A stretch of 64,000 nt of DNA, taken from the NCBI GenBank assembly GCA_035650355.1, contig DASRHT010000057.1, forward strand, positions 1-64,000. Reading direction: 5' to 3'. The notes under the pieces were generated by a model. That model had not been told where the DNA came from, did no database searches, and saw only the letters and a program-made list of their open reading frames with translations. Shown here piece after piece: positions 24,112 to 30,856 of the stretch. Both the position numbers and the translations under genes were made by a program. Source of the DNA: DASRHT01 sp035650355. Lineage in GTDB: Bacteria; Chloroflexota; Ktedonobacteria; Ktedonobacterales; Ktedonobacteraceae. Position 1 is the stretch's first letter. Each line of letters opens with the position of its first letter.

Positions 24112-25107
24112 TCAGTCCCCTACTGGCAAAGCCTCCGCGTGTTCTTGCAGCTCAAAGCCGAGGTCCTCAATCATCTGCCAGGTATCCTTATAATCCTGTC
24201 CGGCGGTGGTCAGATAGCCGGAGACAAAGACCGAGTTCGCGGGATACAGGGCCAGCGGCTGCAACGAGCGCAGATGTACTTCGCGCCCGGCGGAGACGCG
24301 GATCTCCTGATGAGGATTGAGGAAACGCATCAGGCAGAGGATGCGCAGGCAATCGTACGGCTTGAGGTAATTTACCCCCTCCAGCGGCGTGCCGGGAATG
24401 GCAAGCAGGAAGTTCACCGGAATGGACTGCGGGTCTAGCTCGCGCAAGGCCTGCGCAACATCGATAATATCTTCCTCTGTCTCGCCCTGCCCAAATATCG
24501 CGCCTGTGCAAAGTTTGAGTCCCGCTCGACGTGCAGCCAGCAAGGTATCGACGCGGTCCTGATAAGTGTGGGTGGTGCAAATCTGCGGATAGTAGCGCTC
24601 GCTGGTATTAAGATTGTGGTTGAGCTGCTCCACGCCGGCATCGTACAGGCGTCGCGCTTTTTCCTCCGAAATAATACCGACCGTGCAGCAGATAGCAATA
24701 TCAACCTCTTCCTTAATGCTGCGCACGGCATCGGCGATATAGTCGATTTCGCGATCAGTTGCGCCGCGCGTACTGATCGCGATGCAATAGCGCAGGCTGC
24801 GCGAGGCTTTAGCCCGCCTGGCGCCCTCTAAAAGCTGCTGCCGACCCACCAGGGGATATCTGGCAATCTGGGCGCTAGAGATTTTCGATTGCGAGCAATA
24901 GTGGCAATCCTCTGGACACAGCCCGCTTTTGGCGTTGATGAGCATATGCAGATGGACGCTTTTGCCACAGAAGCGATAGCGCACCTGGTAAGCGGCATCC
25001 AGCAGCTCTAAAATACGCTGATCGGGGCAGTGCAGCACGGCAGCGCACTCTTCACGCGCAAGCGCCTCTCCGGCAATAGCCTTATCCGCGAACGTTTGAA
25101 ATCTCAT
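24112..25107 (-). CDS. bioB: Biotin synthase
   Basis: About 331 residues, a radical SAM enzyme. The cluster motif is CPEDCHYCSQS (Cys64, Cys68, Cys71). Other hallmarks are YNHNLNTS-like LNHNLNTSERYYP, GLKLCTGAIFGQGET, and PVNFLLAIPGTPLEG; ISAGR appears as VSAGREVHLRS with the Arg ligand of the second cluster. It inserts sulphur into dethiobiotin. Met at 25107 has AAGGAG 8 nt before it and matches the normal family N-terminus; the frame continues 32 codons further upstream without a better start. No other biotin gene lies near. Confidence 0.93.
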   Translation of the reverse strand: MRFQTFADKAIAGEALAREECAAVLHCPDQRILELLDAAYQVRYRFCGKSVHLHMLINAKSGLCPEDCHYCSQSKISSAQIARYPLVGRQQLLEGARRAKASRSLRYCIAISTRGATDREIDYIADAVRSIKEEVDIAICCTVGIISEEKARRLYDAGVEQLNHNLNTSERYYPQICTTHTYQDRVDTLLAARRAGLKLCTGAIFGQGETEEDIIDVAQALRELDPQSIPVNFLLAIPGTPLEGVNYLKPYDCLRILCLMRFLNPHQEIRVSAGREVHLRSLQPLALYPANSVFVSGYLTTAGQDYKDTWQMIEDLGFELQEHAEALPVGD

Positions 25108-25289
25108 AGCGCCTCTCCTTCGCAATCGTGTTCCAGCTTCACGATTCAATGTTAAGCAAGCGGGAAGCCTTGCACATATGGATCGTTTTTCTCTAAATGC
25201 CACTCGGGGTTAGAAAAATCGTATCACATATCTTATGCGAAATCAAAGGAGGGGCGCGCTGACTCGCAATACGGAGGATAGCGAAAACG

Positions 25290-25525
25290 CCGTACCGACC
25301 CGCTTCAGCGCGTCCAATTTATTGCCGTCCGTCCCCACCATCGGTCAGCCAGCTCCAGGGCAAGCGCAAGGCCCCCGCCCCTCTCCACGCCGCCCCTTGC
25401 CCCTACGCCTCCGGTCCAACATCATGCATACCGTTTGGATTTGTTTCCTGGGAAAATACGATGTTGAGCGGTAGCGTCGGTGAGGGCAAGGGGGTCTGGC
25501 GCTTGCCCTTTCTTGCCCTTTCGGG
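25290..25525. repeat. Composite repeat block upstream of bioB
   Basis: It contains GACCCGCTTCAGCGCGTCCA (family of 48792-49086), a GGGCAAGCGCAAGG/CCTTGCCC hairpin, and GGTCCAACATC against GATGTTG (about 25418-25466), an inverted pair that also brackets the repeat at 39078-39137. No gene is supported in the 424 bp gap 25108-25531. Confidence 0.55.
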
Positions 25526-25531
25526 ACTTTC

Positions 25532-25993
25532 CTATGCTTTTTTGAAGGGCGAGGCTGGATCATGTCTCATCAGATTCATCAGTTTTGGACTGGGCTGTTC
25601 GGACGATTCGTTGATGCTGTTGAAAATCTCCTCGATCTGTGCCGGGGTGAGGTCGCGTGATGGGTCCCAGCCATAACGTTTCAGGTCCACGCGGCCATCG
25701 TCGCTGAAGGTAATGCCCTCGGCTTCCAATAACTGGCGCATTCTATCTGGTGAGCCAAAGGCCCAGCTTCCGCTTAGCTCGCCTTTGCTATTGATCACCC
25801 GTTGCGCCGGAACGCCAGGACTGGATTCATTCATGATCCACCCAACCATCCTGGCACCTCGCGGATAGCCAGCGCATTTTGCCAGCCAGCCATAGGTTGT
25901 CACCCTACCTACCGGGCAGGCACGGACTAACGCAAAAATACGCGCCTTGAGTCCAGCTATTTGATTATCGGCAGGAAGTGATTCATCACTCAT
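25532..25993 (-). CDS. Alkyltransferase-like protein (ATL) lacking the active cysteine
   Basis: 153 residues resembling the DNA-binding domain of O6-methylguanine-DNA methyltransferase: IFALVRACPVGRVTTYGWLA, GARMVGWIMNESSPGVP, then AQRVINSKGELSG. In the methyltransferase the corresponding motif is PCHRV; here it is PAQRV, so the acceptor Cys is Ala. That defines ATL proteins, which bind alkylated guanine and hand it to nucleotide excision repair. The C-terminus (EGITFSDDGRVDLKRYGWDP) is also typical. It is a single gene. Activity as a methyltransferase is excluded by the missing Cys. Confidence 0.88.
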   Translation of the reverse strand: MSDESLPADNQIAGLKARIFALVRACPVGRVTTYGWLAKCAGYPRGARMVGWIMNESSPGVPAQRVINSKGELSGSWAFGSPDRMRQLLEAEGITFSDDGRVDLKRYGWDPSRDLTPAQIEEIFNSINESSEQPSPKLMNLMRHDPASPFKKA

Positions 25994-26301
25994 TCTATTC
26001 CCCTTATTCTAGCGTATCCTGCATTCTAGCGAAGCGTTGATAGTTTGCCTGGTGGAGAAAGTGAAATAGTTCATCACCATCCCGGTGCATAAGCGAGTAT
26101 ATCATATCTGCTATGCAACTCAAGGCGTCATATTAACCACGGGTTGCGCAACGAGATGCCACATGAAAGAGCAGAGACCTTCCTGTGAGGAAAACAGCGT
26201 TGTAGAGGCTCCATTGCGGCCAGGCTCACCCATGACGCGAGAGGCGCATGAGGGCCTGGCCCGCGAGACATCTTTGAGAGACCTCATCGACGCCACAGAT
26301 G
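25994..26301. other. Intergenic gap, no supported feature
   Basis: Frames exist on the plus strand (from 26085) but they run on into the antisense of the lipoprotein gene and look like shadows. I see no clear promoter, hairpin or repeat here. Confidence 0.4.
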
Positions 26302-26982
26302 CTACGCCCGAGGAAGAGGGCCAATCAAGATCTGCGCAGCCTGCACCGTGCCGCCGGGGGAAGAGCCTGGGACGACAACTATCATCTGGCCCGCTTGTAA
26401 ATCGCTCGCTATCCCTTCCGTCTGAGCAATCAGCGCAGTGGTTCCACTCAGCTTCACGGTGATGGGAGCATGTCCGTTCGTATCCTCTGCTAGCAGCTCA
26501 TTATTCTTCAACTGGGTATGCAGCAGGAACACTCTGTTGTTCCCAAGACGGGTGGTATTCTGAGGAGCAGTACTGGCGCCCATGGTCAAAGACACGACGA
26601 CCACTTGAGCATTATAGGTCCCGTCGCTGGTCTTGGGACCTATCTCGAAGACCACGATACCACTCTTGTTCAACATCTCCCCCAATTGCTGCTGCGTCAC
26701 CTTCTGGTCTTCAACGATTCTGGCATGGGTGGTCTGGAAGGTCTGCGTTGATCCGTTAGGCAGTTTCAAGATGAGCGATTGTGTTGAAGCATTGTAGGCG
26801 TCAACAGTGCCAGTCACCGCTCCCGCGCGAGCAGTAGCAGATGGGGTGGCCTTTGCAGCCGTCCCTGTGCTTGCCGAGGTGGAGCTAGATGCAGTGCCTC
26901 CACAAGCAGTAAGCAGACCCGTCACAGTCAAAAGCAAGAAAGCGGTTAACGCCCATGTGGTGAAAGATCTTCGTAAAAGCAT
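26302..26982 (-). CDS. Exported lipoprotein with beta-strand domain (DUF5666-like)
   Basis: 226 residues. A signal peptide with arginines (MLLRRSFTTW), a hydrophobic core and the lipobox LLTAC (Cys27) shows a lipoprotein. A Ser/Thr/Ala linker follows. The mature part has repeats of the form AGAVTGTVDAYNASTQSLIL and GQMIVVVPGSSPGGTVQAAQ, short OB-like beta units as in DUF5666 proteins. It would sit on the outer face of the membrane. No function is known to me. The gene is single and is read away from the permease upstream of which the MITEs lie. Confidence 0.75.
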   Translation of the reverse strand: MLLRRSFTTWALTAFLLLTVTGLLTACGGTASSSTSASTGTAAKATPSATARAGAVTGTVDAYNASTQSLILKLPNGSTQTFQTTHARIVEDQKVTQQQLGEMLNKSGIVVFEIGPKTSDGTYNAQVVVVSLTMGASTAPQNTTRLGNNRVFLLHTQLKNNELLAEDTNGHAPITVKLSGTTALIAQTEGIASDLQAGQMIVVVPGSSPGGTVQAAQILIGPLPRA

Positions 26983-27195
26983 GTGTCTGTTTCCTTCCTA
27001 TGCTTTAAGGAGCAAATACCTCGATACCTTCGTGCATCGGTTGCTCTCTACAGGTATTCGAGACGTTCTCTCTTCTTCTTCTTCTTCTATTGGACACCTA
27101 CTTTACCAAAAAAGTATCAGAGAAGCATCAAAAATATGTAAAGTATCCTGGCTCTTCCGCAATGTTGATAACCCTGAAAAATACTGGTTTGCTTG

Positions 27196-27224
27196 TTGAC
27201 AAAAAATGCGAACTCGCCTATAAA
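27196..27224 (+). promoter_or_regulatory. Strong sigma-70 promoter split from its gene by MITEs
   Basis: TTGACA (27196-27201), 17 bases and TATAAA (27219-27224) are close to consensus. The two MITEs begin 9 bases after the -10 box. Removing them with one target duplication each would place the promoter directly before the permease leader (27594 onward). Confidence 0.75.
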
Positions 27225-27232
27225 ATAGGGCT

Positions 27233-27409
27233 CAGGGCTTTTCCGTGTTCGTCATGCTCACAGGGCGAAGCCCTGCTCGCAAGAGGAGAGAGGTGCAGGC
27301 AACCCCGCGTCGCGGGGTTGCCTGCACCTCTCTCCTCTTGCCCAGCACCCCGTTGGGGGCGCGAACCCAGGTGGCAGGAGTCAGAGGAGAGGAAAACTAA
27401 AAAGCCCTG
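27233..27409. mobile_element. Palindromic MITE, type A (copy 2)
   Basis: 177 bp, same length and nearly same sequence as 21064-21240. The ends are CAGGGCTTTTCCGTGTTC and an imperfect AACTAAAAAGCCCTG. It is flanked by AATAGGGCT on both sides, and that 9-mer appears a third time after the type B element next to it. Confidence 0.88.
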
Positions 27410-27418
27410 AATAGGGCT

Positions 27419-27584
27419 CAGGGCTTCGCAAACGTCGCTGCACGCTCTGACTGCTCGCGCCAAAGGCGCTCACAGGGAGAGAAAGGTGCTGGCTGTGGGC
27501 ACAGCCCACAGCCAGCACCTTTCTCTCTCCAACGGCTCGCTTGCGAGCCGTTCAGGATGAAAAGACAACTTTTGCGAAGCCCTG
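27419..27584. mobile_element. Palindromic MITE, type B (copy 2)
   Basis: 166 bp, inverted relative to 180-346. Ends are CAGGGCTTCGCAAACG and CTTTTGCGAAGCCCTG; the central hairpin mirrors GAAAGGTGCTGGCTGTGGGC. It is bracketed by AATAGGGCT at 27410-27418 and 27586-27594. It sits in tandem with type A copy 2, so two related elements landed at the same 9 bp site. Confidence 0.85.
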
Positions 27585-27839
27585 GAATAGGGCTTTCTCT
27601 GGCTGGTAGCTCAGCAGAGAATATGGTATACTTGTTACATCTCATTATCCTCTGGATCTTCCTGATCGCTCCATTGTACATTGACCTGCGTAGATATTCC
27701 CAACTTTAGACAATGTAGTATGGGCGTTTGGGCGTTGTCATTATTGTTCCTGGAACATCTGATATCTCAGGGCCTGTCTCAGGTTCGACCGGATCTAGTA
27801 GGAATGTTCAACCTAGTCTTTATTAAAGGAGACCAGAGC

Positions 27840-29276
27840 ATGAGCGTTGACACCGTTACTATACCAGAGGAAAGTGGTATAGAAACACACGGTATCGAAC
27901 GGGTCTCGCCAAAAACGCGCACCCACGTTCGCATCTTTGACAATTTTACTATGTGGCTCTCCGCCAACCTGGTAATCTCGACCGTTGTTCTCGGAGCGTT
28001 AGCAACCAACCTGTTTCAACTTGGATTCTGGGATAGTATTGCCGCCATTATTATTTTTAATGTCCTCGGCGTTCTTCCTGTAGCCTTCTTTTCGACGCTT
28101 GGCCCTAAGCTCGGATTGCGCCAGATGACCATTTCCCGCTTCTCCTTCGGCTGGATCGGCGGCATAATCATGGGACTGGTGAATGTCGCGGCCTGTATTG
28201 GCTGGTCGGTGGTCAACGTGATCGTCGGTGGTCAGCTCGCCGCAGCTCTGGCCTGTGGTAATACGCCAATTGATAAATGTACCACTCAGGTGGCCGGTCT
28301 GGCGCTGAGCGGCATTACGCTGCGCGACATCGGAATTCTGGTGCTTGCCCTGGTCACGACTCTGGTCAGCATCTATGGCTATCGCTATGTTCATCGCTAC
28401 GAACGCTATGCCTGGATTCCGATGGCGATCATCTTCGTCATCATGCTGATCGTAGCGGGACCGCATATGCACATTATTCCTACGCCTGTATGGAATGCCG
28501 CCCATATCGCCTCGTTCGTTTCCTTCGGTGGAGCGGTTTATGGTTTCGCTACGGGCTGGAGTTCGTACGCAGCCGATTACAATGTGAACCAGCCGGAGAA
28601 TACATCATCGGCTCGTATCTTCTGGCTGACCTTTCTGGGCGTCTTCATCCCCTGCGTCCTGCTGGAGATTCTGGGCATGTCTCTGACCTCCTGGAAGCTG
28701 CTGGGGGGCGGCGAACTGCTGGCGGCGGTCCTGAACCCGCTGGGCGGCTTCGGCTCTTTCCTGATCGTGCTGCTGGCGCTGAGCGTCATCGCCAATAACA
28801 TTCCCAATGATTACAGCCTCGGCCTCTCCGTGCAGGTGGTCGGGAAAACCTTCCAGCGCATCCCACGCTGGATCTGGACGCTGATCGGTGCGGTTATCTA
28901 TGTGGCAATCGCCCTGCCCGCTGCGGCAAACTTCAACGCAACGCTGGAGAACTTCCTGCTGCTAATCGCCTACTGGCTTGGTCCCTGGGCCATCGTCCTG
29001 ATCCTGGAGCACTTCGTTTTCCGGCGCGGCCAGTATAATGTCGAGGACTGGAACACGCCGAGCAAACTGCCCATCGGCTGGGCGGCCATCGTCTCCCTGG
29101 CTATCGGCCTGGTCGGCGTGGTGCTGGGAGCTTCGCAGGCGTACTACGTTGGGCCGATTGCTAAACTGGTCAATCCGCCCTTCGGCATCGATGTTGGCTT
29201 CGAGCTTGGGATCGTCCTGACAGCTATCGCCTACCTGATCTTGAGGCGCGTCGAGCTCAGTACGAGCAGCCGTTAG
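27840..29276 (+). CDS. NCS1-family purine/cytosine permease-like transporter
   Basis: 478 residues with about twelve hydrophobic helices. The N-terminal part reads DNFTMWLSANLVISTVVLGA, then FNVLGVLPVAFFSTLGPKLG and RQMTISRFSFGW, a pattern typical of the nucleobase:cation symporter-1 family (CodB and relatives). Later GFATGWSSYAADYN carries the residues that hold the nucleobase in this family. It would bring in cytosine, a purine or a similar ring with Na or H. AAAGGAGA precedes ATG 27840; the frame is open 53 codons further up but without a start signal. A terminator follows. Confidence 0.88.
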   Translation: MSVDTVTIPEESGIETHGIERVSPKTRTHVRIFDNFTMWLSANLVISTVVLGALATNLFQLGFWDSIAAIIIFNVLGVLPVAFFSTLGPKLGLRQMTISRFSFGWIGGIIMGLVNVAACIGWSVVNVIVGGQLAAALACGNTPIDKCTTQVAGLALSGITLRDIGILVLALVTTLVSIYGYRYVHRYERYAWIPMAIIFVIMLIVAGPHMHIIPTPVWNAAHIASFVSFGGAVYGFATGWSSYAADYNVNQPENTSSARIFWLTFLGVFIPCVLLEILGMSLTSWKLLGGGELLAAVLNPLGGFGSFLIVLLALSVIANNIPNDYSLGLSVQVVGKTFQRIPRWIWTLIGAVIYVAIALPAAANFNATLENFLLLIAYWLGPWAIVLILEHFVFRRGQYNVEDWNTPSKLPIGWAAIVSLAIGLVGVVLGASQAYYVGPIAKLVNPPFGIDVGFELGIVLTAIAYLILRRVELSTSSR

Positions 29277-29298
29277 CAATCGTCGCAGCACGAAACAA

Positions 29299-29336
29299 GA
29301 AAGCGTCTGGATTAACCATCCAGGCGTTTTCTTTTC
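29299..29336. terminator. Bidirectional hairpin terminator
   Basis: GAAAGCGTCTGGAT and ATCCAGGCGTTTTC form a stem with two G-U pairs around TAACC, followed by CTTTTC. It ends the permease transcript and overlaps the last codons of the small minus-strand gene ending at 29312. Confidence 0.65.
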
Positions 29337-29581
29337 ATCATGCGCAACATGTGTTGAGCGCGTTTCCTGCGTGAGTTAATTTCTCCGGGGGAGATACAGA
29401 CAGGACAGGTACACCATGCGCGTTGGCGCGCTCCCGGCAGGTAACGCCAGCCGACTACCTGTGAAACGACATAATAGCTCTGTAAAACAGGCAGGCAATA
29501 GACGCCGCGCCCTTTGTGTATACCTGCGTGCAATATACGTTTTACGTTTTTCTCCGGTGTCAGATGAACCAGAACTGGCAT
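29312..29581 (-). CDS. Small protein of a Cys-Pro-Cys type, possible N-part of a larger family
   Basis: 89 residues. VLVHLTPEKNVKRILHAGIH resembles the start of a widespread uncharacterised family, often longer and joined to HEAT repeats. AWCTCPVCISPGEINSRRKR looks like a zinc-binding knuckle with a basic tail. The function is unknown to me. AAGGACA precedes the ATG, and the gene starts 12 bp after the NTF2-like gene, so it is co-transcribed. Its C-terminus (KRKRLDG) is encoded inside a terminator hairpin, so it may be a truncated version. Confidence 0.5.
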   Translation of the reverse strand: MPVLVHLTPEKNVKRILHAGIHKGRGVYCLPVLQSYYVVSQVVGWRYLPGARQRAWCTCPVCISPGEINSRRKRAQHMLRMMKRKRLDG

Positions 29582-29593
29582 CGTTGTCCTTAC

Positions 29594-29980
29594 CTAAAAC
29601 ATCGTATTGTCGTTGGCTGAGTGCTCGGGGATGCGCTGGAGAACATCCCAGTGTTCAACGACTTTGCCGTGGTCATCGAGGCGAAAAATATCGATGCCAG
29701 CCCAATCGCTGTCCCCCGGCCACTGCTGATAACAATGCAAGACGACATAGTTTCCTTCAGCAATGACCCGTTTGAAGTGGACGCGCTTTCCTGGATACTC
29801 CTGAGCCATGCGGGTGAAGTAGTCAATGAAAGCCTGCTTGCCATCAGCCACGGCTGGATTATGCTGGATGTAGACATCGCCTGCATAACGCTCCATCGCA
29901 AGAGCAGGCTGGCATTGATTGAACATCAGATCATAGAAGGCCATCACGGTTTGTTTGTTGCGTTCCAGTTGCTCGCTCAT
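29594..29980 (-). CDS. SnoaL-like (NTF2 fold) protein
   Basis: 128 residues: NKQTVMAFYDLMFNQCQPALAME with YIQHNPAVADGKQAFIDYF and the strands VHFKRVIAEGNYVVLHCYQQ, then DIFRLDDHGKVVEHWDVLQR. This is the small cone-shaped fold used by polyketide cyclases (SnoaL) and many uncharacterised enzymes; the HNP and EHWD motifs are typical. The substrate is unknown. GGAG lies before the ATG. It is first of two minus-strand genes. Confidence 0.85.
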   Translation of the reverse strand: MSEQLERNKQTVMAFYDLMFNQCQPALAMERYAGDVYIQHNPAVADGKQAFIDYFTRMAQEYPGKRVHFKRVIAEGNYVVLHCYQQWPGDSDWAGIDIFRLDDHGKVVEHWDVLQRIPEHSANDNTMF

Positions 29981-30110
29981 GTGCTATGCTCCTTCAATAC
30001 GTGTTACTTTATCTATCAGAAAACCGGATTTAAGCTCCTCGCGGAGGAGGCGCATCACAGCTTCGGCCATGGCCTTGTGGGTGAGACATGGGAACTGCTG
30101 CTGTCCGATA

Positions 30111-30177
30111 CTCATTAAGAAATTATACCAGTCATGCTCGTCGCTACCGAGCATGACTGGTATAATTTCTTAATGAG
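30111..30177. promoter_or_regulatory. Perfect 30 bp inverted repeat with TATAAT in each arm
   Basis: The left arm (30111-30140, starting CTCATTAAGAAATTATACCA) is the exact reverse complement of the right arm (30148-30177), with loop TCGCTAC. Each arm holds TATAAT reading outward, so a divergent promoter or an operator is possible; a terminator is the alternative. It lies between the NTF2-like gene (minus) and the candidate selenoprotein (plus, start 66 bp on). Confidence 0.7.
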
Positions 30178-30243
30178 CAGCATAATCTTGCACATAGGGG
30201 TAGTTAAAGAGCAAGATCGAGTAAAATCACGAGGAGCAACATC

Positions 30244-30786
30244 ATGGCACGAATCGATGGAGTTGATCCTGAGCAGACGGAAGACTATGTCAGGAGGGTA
30301 TTAGACGCGCAGGCCAAGAAGTGGGGAGCGCCACTGCTGAATCACCTGGTCTATGCTCGCCGACCCGCGATTTTTCGCGGCGTGCGCGGAATGTGGGGTG
30401 GCATCGCGGCTTCGGGATTGATCGATGAGAAGCTTCAGGCGCTGGTCAATCGGCGCGTGGCCTCACTGAACGGCTGCGCGTTTTGACAGGATATCAACGC
30501 TGCCGTGGGCAGCGAGCTTGGCATATCAGACGAAAAGATCCTCGCGCTGGCAGACTACGCCACCAGCCCTCTTTACGACGAGGTCGAGCGGGTGACGCTA
30601 GAGTATGCTGATAGTATGACGATTACCGGGCGCGAGGTCAGCGACGAACTTTTCTCGCGGCTGCGCCAGTTCTACAGCGATGACGAGCTGGTGGAACTCA
30701 CCGAGATTATCGCCTGGGAGAATGCATCCAGCAAGTTTAATCGCGCGTTGCGCATCCCGTCACAAAATTTATGGAAGCGAAAGTAA
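30244..30786 (+). CDS. AhpD-like/carboxymuconolactone decarboxylase family protein, candidate selenoprotein (in-frame TGA)
   Basis: A single frame of 181 codons interrupted only by TGA at 30484-30486. Before it: MARIDGVDPEQTEDYVRRVL to NRRVASLNGCAF; after it: QDINAAVGSELG to RALRIPSQNLWKRK. Both halves align with the AhpD-like family, whose redox motif is NGCxxCxD. The TGA is exactly at the second cysteine, giving CxxU (Cys78, Sec81). In AhpD the second Cys is the reactive one. Just after the TGA lies a hairpin of bacterial SECIS type (30487-30527). The downstream half keeps the family residues (LADYATSPLYD, ELTEIIAWEN), so there is no decay. GGAG precedes the ATG. The alternative is a nonsense mutation or a sequence error; selA, selB, selC and selD are not in the window. 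Confidence 0.8.
30487..30527 (+). promoter_or_regulatory. Candidate bacterial SECIS element
   Basis: Directly after the TGA, CGCUGCC (30498-30504) pairs with GGCAGCG (30508-30514) around loop GUG, with the loop's first G 19 nt after the TGA. A lower stem GAUAU (30490-30494) with AUAUC (30523-30527) is possible. A short hairpin with G at the start of the loop at this distance fits what is known of bacterial SECIS elements recognised by SelB. Confidence 0.6.
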
Positions 30787-30856
30787 GAGCTTTTTGAGTC
30801 CGAAAACGCTGCTGATCCGTCTCTACAATAGATAACTTTTTGTAGAGTCGGCGAAT

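Noticed and set aside
26085..26462. 125-codon plus-strand frame
   Set aside because: Its second half is antisense to the lipoprotein gene and the first has no recognisable domain or ribosome site.
30484..30486. Reading the TGA as a simple pseudogene mutation
   Set aside because: Not fully excluded, but the codon position, the intact second half and the SECIS-like hairpin together make recoding the better reading.
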